Below, one piece after another: positions 47,313 through 59,106 of a stretch of 64,000 bases of DNA. The stretch covers positions 6,510,001-6,574,000 of the forward strand of contig NC_065558.1 of assembly GCF_022605725.1 (NCBI RefSeq). Reading direction: 5' to 3'. How positions within the stretch are numbered: the first letter of the stretch is position 1; the number at the start of each line of letters is the position of its first letter. The stretch comes from Anthonomus grandis grandis (taxonomy: Eukaryota; Arthropoda; Insecta; Coleoptera; Curculionidae). Both the position numbers and the translations under genes were made by a program. The notes below the pieces were generated by a model. The model was not told where the DNA came from and made no database searches. It worked only from the letters and a program-made list of their open reading frames with translations.

Positions 47313-47857
47313 TAGAAATGATGTTCCTTAAAGACCTGCTAATATTTAAGAGGGTGATTCTTGGACATATTTTAATAAAAAAAGTTCCTATGAACATATG
47401 TCCTAAACGTCTTAACTTTTGAGATACAGGGTGTTAAAGTTTTCAAAAAAAATCAGTTTTTTATTGATAACTTAAACAATATTGTAGACATTTTTATGAA
47501 ACTTGGTACATGTATTCTGTGCATCAAGACGCATTTTTTGATGTGCAAAAAAATATATTTACTCTGCCAGTGGCTTCTATTGAATATTTTTAAAGAAAAA
47601 ATATGACGCCACTGCTTTTTCTTAAAATAAAAATTATTTTTAAAATCTTTAATCACTTTTTAGCAAATTTGATTTCTTGGTTTTTTTTCGGCCGACGCAT
47701 GGTTTTCGCTTAAAAAAATAAAAACCATTTTACTCCCCTAAAAATCTGATGCGGTGTGAAAATGAGAACATAATATGTTCATAGGAACTTTTTTTCTTAA
47801 AATGGGTCCAAAAATCACCCCTTTAAATATTAGCACGTCTTTAAAGAACACCATGTA
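47313..47857. mobile_element. MITE with ~90-bp inverted ends
   Basis: The left end (TGATGTTCCTTAAAGACC, TGCTAATATTTAAGAGGGTG, AAAGTTCCTATGAACATA) is mirrored at the right end (TATGTTCATAGGAACTTT, CACCCCTTTAAATATTAGCA, GTCTTTAAAGAACACCAT). The inverted similarity covers about 90 bases per side, with ~365 bases between and no coding. Flanking TATA words fit a TA-type duplication but are ambiguous. Confidence 0.8.
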
Positions 47858-48197
47858 TATGTTACGGTCTTTCGACTGCGGCATGACTATTATATTGTTT
47901 TCGTATTAATTTACGTAATTATTATTTTGTATATAGCTCTGTTAAGCCACATTATGATTGCTGCGATATTCATATAATTATGTAATGTAAATACTTATTG
48001 TTTAATTAAATTTATTTTAAATTTGCATCTTGTGTTTGTTTTTTTTTTGGTTTGATGGCTTTTTAGCGATTGGCTTAGCTTCAGATTAAGTTTTTTTATC
48101 CTACTGACTGCGCCAGAAACCCTTAGTATTTTTCAAAATAACGTAAGTAAACGATATTGGACATACCGAATTACAGCCCTGGAAATAGAGAAAAGTA

Positions 48198-49835
48198 CCG
48201 TAAACTGGGGCTACTTGCACACGATTTCAGCACATTTCCCAATGTACCCCCGTACATTGTAACTTTACAAAAATTACATTGTACCGACCTAATAAGAAGT
48301 TATTAAAAAATAAACAAACTTTATCTAGCAAAACTTTGGTAAAATAAGGCATATTCTTTGAAAAAATGACAAGTGTAACATTGGCTAATTATTATTGTCA
48401 ACCAGGAAGTCCTTGTCGGCATCACTGTCATCGACTGGAGATTCATTGTTTTCCGAATCCTCACACCATTCGCATTCAAAATAAGGGTCTTTGCTGTCTT
48501 TATTACAGGGTCCACAAATCAACAAAGCTGTTGTCTAAGACTCTTTCGATGTCTGCATCTTCTAGTCCACCAGGAATGCGCTTCAAAACTTCGTCGAGAT
48601 TTGCAGGATGCAAAGTAGTTGCTCTAAATCCTGATTTGAGATTCTCTGCTACATTTTGACTTACCCCTTTCTACAATCTGTCCAGTAGGTTCGGAAACTG
48701 TTCTTTCGGGATACAGCCTTGGAACCGCGACTCCTTTCTCCACTGATCGAGAATCTCTCTCCATTTTCTTTTCATAGGCGCAATACGGCCATATCAAGGG
48801 GCTGCATTAAATGCGTGGCATTGGCTGGGAAGGGAGTTATGTAGATGTTATTTGTACCACATGCCTCCAGGTGGCTTGCCAGGTTGTCACCAACGAGAAT
48901 TATCTGGTCGTTATTTTTTCTGGTGGACCCGACGTGAGGCAGGAAAAGCTGGAAGAACCACATTTCGAATAAGTTCATGTCGAACCATCCGCCCGCAGTG
49001 CTCGCATATTTTGTTCCTCGTGGTCCACCTTGCCTCCAGTTGTCATAAAGATTCAAAGCTTTATATGCAACCATTGGTGGTAAAAGGTCTCCATTCGCAT
49101 TTCCACAAATCATTAAACTGATCGTAGCCCGGGAATGCTCCTGAACTCTTTCCACTCTCTTCTTGTTCCTTGGCACTACCACCTTCCTGGACCCAGGATC
49201 ATCTGTAACGTTGGTTTCATCATAGTTATACAAATTTGAGCTTTTCACTTCTCTAATTGCTAAGTCAATATTATTAAAGAAATTTAAAACTTCATTACGA
49301 TCCACTGATGCTCTGGATCTCTTTATGTTTGAAGCCATTCTAACGCTTAAATGGTTCCTTTTTATAAATAATTGTAAGAAATCAGGTCCAGGAAAGTTAA
49401 TTTTCAATATTCGAACATTTTTTCCTTGTTTGTCCCAGAATTTTTTAATTACGTCACGAATATCAACTTTTGTGAGAGGAAATCCCCAATTTGCTACAAC
49501 ATTTGAACAATTTGACCAACTCATTTCGAGTGTGCACCAAGAAGTCTTCGACCTAACGTAGTCCGTTCTACTTTGAAAGTTTCGGCTGCTAATTTCCTCG
49601 TCATACCCGCATTTACTGCATCTACTGCTTGGCGCAAGGCGTTCTCTGAGTAATTCCGTTAATTTCTTGCTCCCGGAGTTTTTTTGTACGTACGAACCAT
49701 TTTTATACTTTATTTACCTGTAACAACAGAAAGCCGGCGATAAAACACAAAATAATATAACCTAAAAAAAAAGTAAACAAAAATACACGTGGTGTGCAAG
49801 TTACCCCGGGGTGGGCAAGTAGCCCCACATTACGG
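48198..49835 (-). mobile_element. pogo/Tigger-type DNA transposon
   Basis: The ends are CCGTAAACTGGGGCTACTTG on the left and, inverted, CCGTAATGTGGGGCTACTTG on the right, each flanked by TA (48196-48197 and 49836-49837). The element is about 1,640 bases long and carries one decayed transposase on the - strand. Terminal repeats, TA target and transposase type agree. Confidence 0.93.
48385..49700 (-). pseudogene. Decayed pogo/Tigger transposase (DDE_1)
   Basis: The start is ATG 49700 with MVRTYKKTPGAR, then after a TAA the psq-type helix-turn-helix (LRQAVDAVNAG, TRKLAAETF, RTTLGRRL). A stop and frameshift lead into the main frame 49524-48772, which has NYDETNVTDDPGS (first Asp), ILVGDNLASHLEA (second Asp) and FPANATHLMQPLDMAV (third Asp). 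Thirty residues separate the second and third acidic residues, as in pogo-like enzymes. The frame shifts after MAV and continues with KRKWREILDQWR and a C-terminal acidic tail (SPVDDSDADKDF). The catalytic triad is intact, but at least three lesions inactivate the gene. Confidence 0.92.
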
Positions 49836-50184
49836 TAAGTGCAGTATTTTTTTAATTAATTGGTAAATAATTGAATAGAAGTTTTTTAATGCGGAACTTT
49901 ATTGAGTCTAATGGTCATTTTTTAAAGAGTTTTTTATTGTTGCATTTTTAGCTGTCTGAAACTAAAAAATTTCATTTTTTCGTTAAAAGCATAGACTTGC
50001 ACACAAAACCCTAATGAATATGATTAGCATTTACCACAATAAGGTGTTTTTTCTTAAAATTTACTTTAAAAATCCAATTTTTCTCTTTGAAGTATAATTT
50101 TAAAAAATCATAATGCGTGCATAAAACATGTGTGCATGCATATTTTTTTTAAGTAGTCCCTTAATTGATAAAAAATATTATCCG
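49836..50184. other. AT-rich spacer, no gene
   Basis: Nothing recognised. Confidence 0.5.
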
Positions 50185-53100
50185 AGAGGCTAAAAATATC
50201 ACGAGAATGAAAGAAAGCACAAGCGAATCTCAATTTTTCTTCATAATATTTACTGTTTGGCAACATTGCATATTATTCATGAAAGTATGGATTTTGTGGG
50301 CATTTAAAAATATTTATTTAATTCTTCCAGGCAATTGATTCGTTGATTTCTAAATTCTCTCTTTTGCCTGGACTTATTAAATTAAATTAAATTTATCCTT
50401 AAAAGCTTATTTTTGTTAAATAATGGTTAATTTAGAACGCGTAGGATTTTTTAAAACAATTTTCTCAATAATTAACTCTCTTGAATTACTTAAAAATATT
50501 AACAATTTTATATGCTGAACTAAGGTTGAACAATGAACATTAATGAATAATTAATCAAACAAAATTCCAATTTTCCGCTAAATTGAACATGATTAGAATT
50601 ATGACAATGTCATTTTGAAAAAAATTGACTTAAGGCACTTTTTAATGAAAACTTCATTTGAATACATTTTGTGAGCAGTTGTCAATCGATCCGAACTTGA
50701 AAGTACTAATACTTCCTAAGGTCAAGTTTGACGTTAAGTTTACAGTAAGTGGGACAAAGAACGTTAGTTGATTTTAAACTTCTTTTTTCAGGGTATTTTA
50801 GACTTTTAGATAGTGCCAATAAAAGCAATACAAAATTTCCTTTTTTGTCTAGTTGGTTTTATCAGATCATTTGAATAAAAATCTTAGATTTTGTTGTTCC
50901 AAAAGTCCTTTCCTATTTTGCAGAATTGAGCTTCGTTTATTAGAAAATTTAGCTTGAGATTGGCAACATATTCTTTCTCCAAACATGAAGGTGCCAACGC
51001 AAGAAAGCGACACTCAAATAGTACACTGTTGCTATCTAAACAAGCTGAACAGTCACATAAGTAACAAACGCTTTTACAAAATAAAGACCAGCGATGGATA
51101 AGTTCTTTATCTACCCTTATCCCCCCTTTTTGGATCCAAAAGGCTAAAAATATCACGAGAATAAAAGAAAGCACAAGCAAATTTCAATTTTTCTTCATTT
51201 TTACTGTTTGGCAACATTGCATATTATTCATTAAAGTTTGGAAATTCTATTTATTTATTATGATAAAAAAAACTTCAATTTACAAAATTTTGTGGGCATT
51301 TAAAAATATTAATTTAATTCTTCCAGGCAATTGATTCGTTGATTTATAAATTCTCTCTTTTGCCTGGACTTATTAAATTTATCCTTAAAAGCTTATTTTT
51401 GTTAAATAATGGTCAATTTAGAACGCGTATAGGATTTTTTAAAACAATTTTCTCAATAATTAACTCTCATGAATTACTTAAAAATATTAACAATTTTATA
51501 TGCTGAACTAAGGTTGAACATTAATGAACCTGACGCCCATTTTCGAATTTCCCTCCAAACAAAATTCGAATTTCCCGCTAAATAGAACATGATTAGAATT
51601 ATGACAATGTCATTTTGAAAAAAATTGACTTAAGGCTCTCTTTAATGAAAACTTCATTTGAGTACATTTTGTGAGCAGTTGTCAATCGATTCGAACATGA
51701 AAGTGTTAATACTTCCTAAGGTGTAAAGAAAACTTCAATTTACAAAATTTTGTGAAAATTCAAAAATAATTATTTAATTCTTCCAGGCAATTGATCCGGT
51801 GATTTCTAAATTCTCTCTTTTGCTTGGACTTATTAAATTAAATGAAATTGATCCTTAAAAGCTTATTTTTGTCAAAAATAAAATCGGCAATTTAGAACGC
51901 GTAGGATATTTTGAAACAATTTTCTCAATAATTAACTTTCTTGAATTACTTCAAAATATTAACAATTTTATATGCTGAACTAAGGTTGAACATTAATGAA
52001 CCTGACGCCCATTTTCGAATTTCCCTCCAAACAAAATTCGAATTTCCCGCTAAATAGAACATGATTAGAATTATGACAATGTCATTTTGAAAAAAATTGA
52101 CTTAAGGCTCTCTTTAATGAAAACTTCATTTGAGTACATTTTGTGAGCAGTTGTCAATCGATTCGAACATGAAAGTGTTAATACTTCCTAAGGTGTAAAG
52201 AAAACTTCAATTTACAAAATTTTGTGAAAATTCAAAAATAATTATTTAATTCTTCCAGGCAATTGATCCGGTGATTTCTAAATTCTCTCTTTTGCTTGGA
52301 CTTATTAAATTAAATGAAATTGATCCTTAAAAGCTTATTTTTGTCAAAAATAAAATCGGCAATTTAGAACGCGTAGGATATTTTGAAACAATTTTCTCAA
52401 TAATTAACTTTCTTGAATTACTTCAAAATATTAACAATTTTATATGCTGAACTAAGGTTGAACATTAATGGAGCTGACACCCATTTTCGAATTTCTCTCC
52501 AAACAAAATTCGAATTTCCCGCTAAATAGAACATGGTTAGAATTATGACAATGTCATTTTGAAAAAAATTGACTTAAGGCTCTCTTTAATGAAAACTTCA
52601 TTTGAGTACATTTTGTGAGCAGTTGTCAATCGATTCGAACATGAAAGTGTTAATACTTCCTAAGGTGTAAAGAAAACTTCAATTTACAAAATTTTGTGAA
52701 AATTCAAACATTTTTATTTAATTCTTCCAAGCAATTGATCCGGTAATTTCTAAAATCTCTCTTCTGCCTGGATTTTTTAAATTAAATTAATTTATCCTTA
52801 AAAGCTTATTTTTGTTAAATAATCGTCAATTTAGAACGCGTAGGATTTTTTGAAACAATTTTCTCAATAATTAACTCTCATGAATTACTTAAAAATATTA
52901 ACAATTTTATAATATGCTGATCTAAGGTTGAACATTAATGAACCCGACACCCATTTTCGAATTTCCCTCCAAACAAAATTTAAATTTCCCGCTAAACAGA
53001 ACATGATTAGAATAATACAATGTCATTAAAAAAAAAAAAGTTTTTAATTAACACGTCATTTGAGTACATTTTGTGAGCAGTTGTCAATCGATTCGAACTT

Positions 53101-53640
53101 GAAATTACTAATACTTCCTAAGGTCAAGGTTGACGTTTTAAAGTAAGTGGGACAAAGAACGTTAGTACCCCATTAGTTTGTTTTTAAACTTTTTTTTTTA
53201 GGGGAATTTTGGAATTTTGGACCAATAAAAGCAATACAAAATTTTCCTTTTTGTCTAGTTGGTTTTACCAGATAATTTGAATAATCATCTTGGATTTTGT
53301 TGCTCCAAAAGTCCTTTCCTATTTTGCAGAATTGAGCTTCGTTTATTGGAAAATTTAGCTTGAGATTGGCAACATCTTCTTCCTCCAAACATGAAGGTAC
53401 CAACGCAAGAAAGCGACATACTGTTGCTATCTAAATAAGCCGAACAGTCACATAAGTAACAAACATTTTTCCAAAATAAAGACCAGTGATGGAAAAGTTC
53501 TTTATCTACCCCCATCCCCCCCTTTTTTGCTCCCTTATGGTCCTTGTTAAGGTTTAAATAATATAAACAGCGACCCCTGTGCAGTCCGGAAATTGCGAGA
53601 AGGGATGTTTGCAATTCATTAGTAAGGGATCAAGAAAGCT
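50185..53640. repeat. Tandem array, ~470-bp unit, with a duplicated flank
   Basis: The marker TTCCAGGCAATTGAT recurs at about 50324, 51321, 51781, 52253 and, mutated, 52725. Spacings are 460, 472 and 472 for the last four. Copies at 51724-52195 and 52196-52667 look almost identical, so that duplication is recent. Each unit carries a mini-palindrome TTCCAGGCAA...TTGCCTGGA. The outer flank 50745-51125 (CCAAAAGTCCTTTCCTATTT, TTGGCAACAT-TTC) recurs at 53150-53515. A further 90-base piece with TATCACGAGAAT is at 50190 and 51145. Confidence 0.9.
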
Positions 53641-55299
53641 TTGCTTTTTTTATATAGGGAGTGAGTGATGCAGACCACCCTCTTGGGCGACTCAATTGTT
53701 TTTCCATGGGGGGGATTACTTAAATCTTTGGAGCCCTAAAGCGTGATCCAGCACTAATTTTTCGTATAAATATTTTAAAAGAAGCCCCTTGTCTTGGTGA
53801 TATATGATATCGGCGGTATCACCCTCTATTTAGGCTACCTGCTACTATTTGCGAATATTTCAATCGGTCAAAGAGATCAATATCGGAGGGCTACTACCTG
53901 CCCTAAATCGCACGACAAAAGGTCAATTCCCGGTATTTCTTTAACTTTTATAGTGTGTTTTTTTACTAGGGCACCTGTATACGGTCGAAGAATGTACAGA
54001 GTGGACGTTGATAAATATTTCCTGTCTTATGGTGCTGAATAAAGTCCAAAAAGAGAGGGTGGATTCTTGTTTTGGATTTGGAATAAAATTGTATTTCTTA
54101 CGAAATAGTTTTTTTGATAGATATGTCATTGTAAGAAAGTAATTTTTCTATACAAGGGATTCCAAATTACGAGTCACTTTTATGTCAGTCATCTTCATTA
54201 AAACTCTGTTAATCTTCTCCCGAAGATGGTAACATCGTTAGCGAAACACGTGTCGAGAGTAAAAATAAAGAGTTTTGGCTAGTGGTAAAACTGTCTGGTA
54301 ATTTTCAGCGTCACACCAAAGGTTCCAACCATAGGACTAACAAGGAATTCCATTTAATAATAAAACGTTATGACCAGAACCGGATGTGTTATAAAAAATA
54401 TTGAATACTTAATATGCATGATGTTGCCAAATTTAATTTTTCAACTTAAAAGCTATTTATGCGTGAATCACCCAGTAAAAATAGGTCTTATACCGAAAGG
54501 TGTCATTAAAAGATTTAAATTTCACTTTTACTGCGTAAAAGATCGCCATTGTCCACCTTAAGAGCCCGACTGACGTTAATCTCGTGGGAATTCGTGTCCG
54601 TATATACGGAAATGACTGATCACTTGCTCGGTCTGACACGATCGACTGAGCGTCATCAAAGGGACGACGTTATTACGCCATTGTCGTTAAACAGGTGAAA
54701 TTTTGCAACGCCGTCGTGCAAACTAAATTAAAATTCCAATCTTTGAATAAAATTGCGTGCTTTCCCCCCCTTATATTCAAGTAAATCAGCTCACCCCTTT
54801 CTACTTTTCGTATAATAGAAGAGGGGTTGATAATGGCATTCCGTACGAGGGTGCGATTCAATAAAACCATTTAATTGAAATCAAAATATCTCCGCTGCGA
54901 TTGCAATAAAACGGCCCCCGTAGTTTAAACTTCTTAAATAGCTTCGTCTTTTGTTCGTGCATTTATATTCGATATTGGATTTTTGGAGGGTCGTTGTTTG
55001 GAGAGAAAGGGATGCACCTGATTGATAGGGAGTTTTTTTATTTTTTAAATTGAGAAATGACCCCATTAATCACGTTATTAAATTGCATAAGGTTAGCATC
55101 AAAGATTCCAACAACTCACAGTATTTAGGAGGGACATTAATTGGTTCAAAATAGCTGCCAATTGATCGTTGAGTAGTTGAAATCTCCACCTCACTGGAGT
55201 GTCTTTTTGTAGGTTTGAGTTTAGTTTCGTTAAGAAACAATTATAGTACAACAGAAATAAAATATAAATTTACTGATAGTTAAGAGAATCCACATCAGC
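53641..55299. other. Intergenic, no gene recognised
   Basis: GC-richer at 53640-54050 and 54540-55080. At 54219-54265 there is a retroelement-tail-like sequence: CCGAAGATGGTAACATCG then GCGAAACACGTGTCGAG. The open frame at 53794-54042 has no recognised domain. Confidence 0.4.
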
Positions 55300-56010
55300 A
55301 TCACATATTATTATCGTTAAGTACATTTAAGTACATATTCAACGATTTTTTTGGAATTTTTTAGTTTTGGTATGTTTATTAACCGTATATGGTCAAGATA
55401 TATTTATTAAATTGTAGAATATACGTATATCATATACGATTTTGTTTAAAAAAATTGAGACGAGATTTACGTATCTAGTTTTTAAACCCGATTACTATAT
55501 CTCAAATATTTGATGAAATTCTTCTGAAAAATCACTGATTTTTGTCCATATTATCCAATCTTAAAACGCTGTTTTTACACTAGATATTTATAAATAAAAT
55601 TATATCAAATATAAATAAACAGTGATATTAAATTAAATATTGCATATAACTTTTCTGCAAAAAGATTGTTTTTCATCAACACAACCCTTAACCCCCCCCA
55701 CCCACCCCAAACATTTTCCCAGTAAGAATTTCTTTTGAAAAATCACTGTTTTTCATCCATAATATCCAATCTAATAGCACTGTTTTTGTATTAAATATTT
55801 ATTAATATACATATATAATTATAATAGATTAAGATAAACAAACTGTGTTATTAGATTAGATATTAATGACGAAACCAGCTGTTATTCATGCGTATTATTT
55901 AGGAAAACAATGATTTTTGAAAAGAATTTCTTACTGGTAAGTTGTGTGGGGTGGGTGGGGGGGTAAGGGTAGGGTTAATGAAAAACGTTTTTTTTTGTAG
56001 AAAATAATTG
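55300..56010. repeat. Satellite-like block D (reverse orientation)
   Basis: Contains the inverse of the block A/B/C parts: CGTATATCATATACGATTTT near 55423, a C-rich run at 55685-55710, then a G-rich run at 55947-55975 with TTTCTTACTGGTAAGTTGTG before it. Orientation is opposite to block C overall. Confidence 0.8.
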
Positions 56011-56290
56011 CCTGAGAAATCTAGAAAAAGCATTAACATCTATGAAACACAATAATTGTACCGAATAAGATTAATACAAATAAAAAAAAATTGAGAATAC
56101 AAATTTGCTCAAAACTAAACAAGAACCTAAAAAACAAAACTTATTTTAAAGAATTCAGTTTTCAGTTTTCAGAATTGCAGTCATTTACTTTTCTTTTATG
56201 AAATAATATTTACAATAAATCCTTTGTGGACGCCATTGGTAAAAATTAATTATTTGAAAAATAACCCCTCAATCAATCAATCAATGAATA
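56011..56290. other. Spacer with an (AATC)n run
   Basis: A short AATC repeat lies at about 56268-56287 beside the next element. No gene. Confidence 0.5.
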
Positions 56291-56292
56291 TA

Positions 56293-58712
56293 CAGGGTGT
56301 CCAAGATAAGGATCCTAAGCATGGGGATCTCGGTACCTGTTGGAGATACAGCTTCGGTTAAATCAGGAAAAAGTTGTGCACTTTGAAGCGTATTTACATG
56401 CCGTTGAGAAACTTCAAAAATTTCCATGGCCTGCTGAGATATTTGGAAAAAACGGAAATTTGCCAATATCGATTTTATTTTTTCCTGGCTTTATTTTAAA
56501 AGATATCAAAAAACTATTGACACTTTCTCATTGACACTTTTGAAGTAGTACGTGATGGCGCTTTTAAATTTTATATCCGACGTTTCGTTTCCGAGAAACC
56601 ACCATCAACTTTATTTTTTTATATGGCGCGAAAAGAAAGTACACGCTGTATCTGATTCCATTTTTTATTACAAATTGAATGATGTATCACATGTCACATT
56701 TTTTTTGTTAGTTAAAAGGAAAAATACAATTTTTCTTCTTTTTAGCATATTTTTTAAGTAAGCTTTGGAAACAAATGTTTTGATGTATGTAAATACCTGT
56801 TACTGAGTCTGTCACATTTTTCTTAATATCTATTTAGAGAGTGATAAAGCTAAGCATTGATTTGCATTGTACATTGTACTACTTATAAATAAAAAAATGT
56901 AACCAGTAACAGACAAATGTTTTATGATTTTTATAACGATATACAACAAATAATGAATACATTTTAAAAATCACGAAAAAAGCAAATAAATTAACGCATT
57001 TTATAAATTTAATTTTAAACAGGTGTTCAAACAGGTTTCCCTTATTTTCTAGACATAAGCATGATCTTCTTACAGTACCAGTTAAAACATCACGCAATAT
57101 GTCTGGCATAATACTTTGAAAGCGGCCGTCACACATTCTTGTAACTCCTGCTCAGTTCCAAAAGAATGTTGATAGACTCGGTTTTTAATAAATCCCCAAA
57201 GGAAGAAGTCCAAAGGGGTTAAGTCCGGGGATCGCGCTGGCCAAGACACTTCACTGGAGGTTCCAATCCACTTTTCAGGAAAACGCTGCGAAAGGTACTG
57301 TCGAACTTGCCCAGAATTATGTGCAGGAGCCCCGTCTTGTTGAAACCAACAGCTATTGACTTGTGCCAGAGGTAAATCATCTAAGCAGTCTTCTAAATCA
57401 TTTTGCAATAAATTGAGATATCGTTCTGCTGTTAATGAATAATGGTAAATAAATGGACCTAGTATTTTGGTTCCTAAAATTCCACACCACATATTAAACC
57501 CAAAACGTTGTTGATGTCTAGATATTTTCTTAACACGCGGATTTTGTTGGACCCAGTAATGACTATTGCGGCAGTTAAAGATACCATTATTAGTGACCAT
57601 ACTTTCGTCGGACCATATTATTTTTGATGGAAAATTAAAATCCTCTTCACAGGCACGTGTATACCACTCACAAAAATGCCGACGACGTTCGAAATACCCA
57701 GGTTTAAGTCCTTGGCAAATTCTAAATTTGTAGGGGTGATATCTGTTTTTACGTAAAATAAACTGCATTTTTTTCAATTTGCCTGGTTGATATCTCGCGG
57801 ATTTCAATAACTGCTTGTAAAACATTATTTTGAGTTTCTTCAAGAGATTCCTTTTTTCGAGATAAAACAGGCTTTTTAAACGAACCATATTCTTTTAAAT
57901 TTCGAGCCAACTCTAAGAAAATGGATTTACATGGTTGCTTTCTATCTGGAAATTTATTAAGATACATTGCTGCTGTATTTATAGTATTTTTGTAGCACAA
58001 AATGTAGCACGGCAGCACGTCAAACTTCTCTTCATGACTATAATGACCACCAGGCATATTTGAAGATAATAACACAATTTTAGCAATAACAACGACAACA
58101 GTAAATAATAATAACAATAATTACTCAACAAACAACACCTCGACAATCACGGTAACAACAACGGCAATTAATATTTAATAAAAAATATGTGACAGGGTAA
58201 AAGGTATTTACGTCAAAGTGTCAAAGCATTTGTTTCCAAAGCGTACTTAATAATATGTTTAAAAAAAAAAGAAAAATTGTATTTCTCCTTTTAACTAACA
58301 AAAAAAATGTGACATGTGATACATCATTGAATTTGTAATAAAAAATGGAATCAGATACAGGGTGTACTTTCTTTTCGCGCCATATAAAAAAATAAAGTTG
58401 ATGGTGGTTTCTCGGAAACGAAACGTCGAATATAAAATTTAAAAGCGCCATCACGTACTACATCAAAAGTGTCAATGAGAAAGTGTCAATAGTTTTTTGA
58501 TGTTTTAAAATAAAGCCAGGAAAAAATAAAATCGATATTGGCAAATTTCCGTTTTTTTCCAAATATCTCAGCAGACCATGGAAATTTTTGAAGTTTCTCA
58601 ACGGCATGTAAATACGCTTCAAAGTGCACAACTTTTTCCTAACTTAACCGAAGCTGTATCTCCAACAGGCACCGAGATCCCCATGCTTAGGATTCTTATC
58701 TTGGACACCCTG
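56293..58712 (-). mobile_element. Tc1/mariner DD41D element with ~520-bp TIRs
   Basis: The ends are CAGGGTGTCCAAGATAAG (56293) and its inverse (ending 58712), with TA at 56291-56292 and 58713-58714. Inverted similarity runs in from both ends to about 56827 and from about 58190, i.e. over 500 bases per arm in a 2,420-base element. The paired open frames inside the arms (56281-56761 and 58221-58918) are mirror images of each other and are not genes. The transposase between them is on the - strand and nearly complete. Confidence 0.95.
56879..58057 (-). pseudogene. Nearly intact DD41D transposase
   Basis: The probable start is ATG 58057 (MPGGHYSHEEKFDV). The N-terminal DNA-binding part runs to about 57775, where a one-base shift in an A-run moves to the frame covering 57888-57082. 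That frame contains IIWSDESM (first Asp), WFQQDGAPAHNSGQ (second Asp) and WPARSPDLTPLDFFLWG (third Asp). Forty-one residues separate the second and third, so the catalytic triad is complete and DD41D. A second shift near 57115 moves the C-terminus into the 57136-56879 frame (PDILRDVLTGTVRRSC). Only two frameshifts were seen, which suggests a much younger copy than the DD41D element in intron 1. Confidence 0.92.
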
Positions 58713-58798
58713 TATGCTTTATTGTCATAAAAGTAAATTTGTTGACAAAGCTGTAAAAAAGAAAACCATATACACAAACATGTAAAAAGGTTATTTAC

Positions 58799-58920
58799 CA
58801 TGCTATGGTCCATCATCCTAAAGGCATTCTGCTTCCATGAATATGGTTTACCGGTAAAACCAACAACATCCCCATTCTTCAGAAACACTCCTCCAAGACT
58901 CTGAACCAAAACATACAAAG
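58799..58920 (-). CDS. Possible internal exon of an unrecognised gene
   Basis: On the - strand an AG acceptor (TGACATTACATTAG|CT) at 58921 is followed by 122 open bases and a donor ATG|GTAAAT at 58799/58798. The exon encodes two leftover bases plus 40 codons: LYVLVQSLGGVFLKNGD, VVGFTGKPYSWKQ, NAFRMMDHSM. The composition is protein-like (hydrophobic helix, then a charged/aromatic stretch), unlike the repeat frames nearby. I do not recognise the family. It lies just outside the DD41D element. The adjoining exons are not identified in this window, so an orphan duplicated exon is also possible. Confidence 0.4.
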
Positions 58921-59106
58921 CTAATGTAATGTCAAGAGTATCAATATGTATAACACAAACAGATATTATTCACTCCCGAAATATACAATTTTATTAAATG
59001 TAAAACTGTAAAAAAAAAGAATCACAGAAATAAATTAGGCGAAATGATATGGTGTAAAAAATATAAAGAATATACCTAAAGTCCTGCAAGAAAAAGGTAA
59101 AAATGA

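Noticed and set aside
50884..51180. Conserved protein shared by 50884-51180 and 53173-53614 (- strand)
   Set aside because: These frames are two copies of a duplicated non-coding flank. Most differences between them change the residue and one copy has an 11-base deletion shifting the frame, so there is no sign of coding selection.
56281..56761. Open frames inside the terminal repeats of the DD41D element
   Set aside because: They are mirrored in the opposite arm (58221-58918) and lie wholly within inverted repeat sequence. Chance frames are the simplest explanation.
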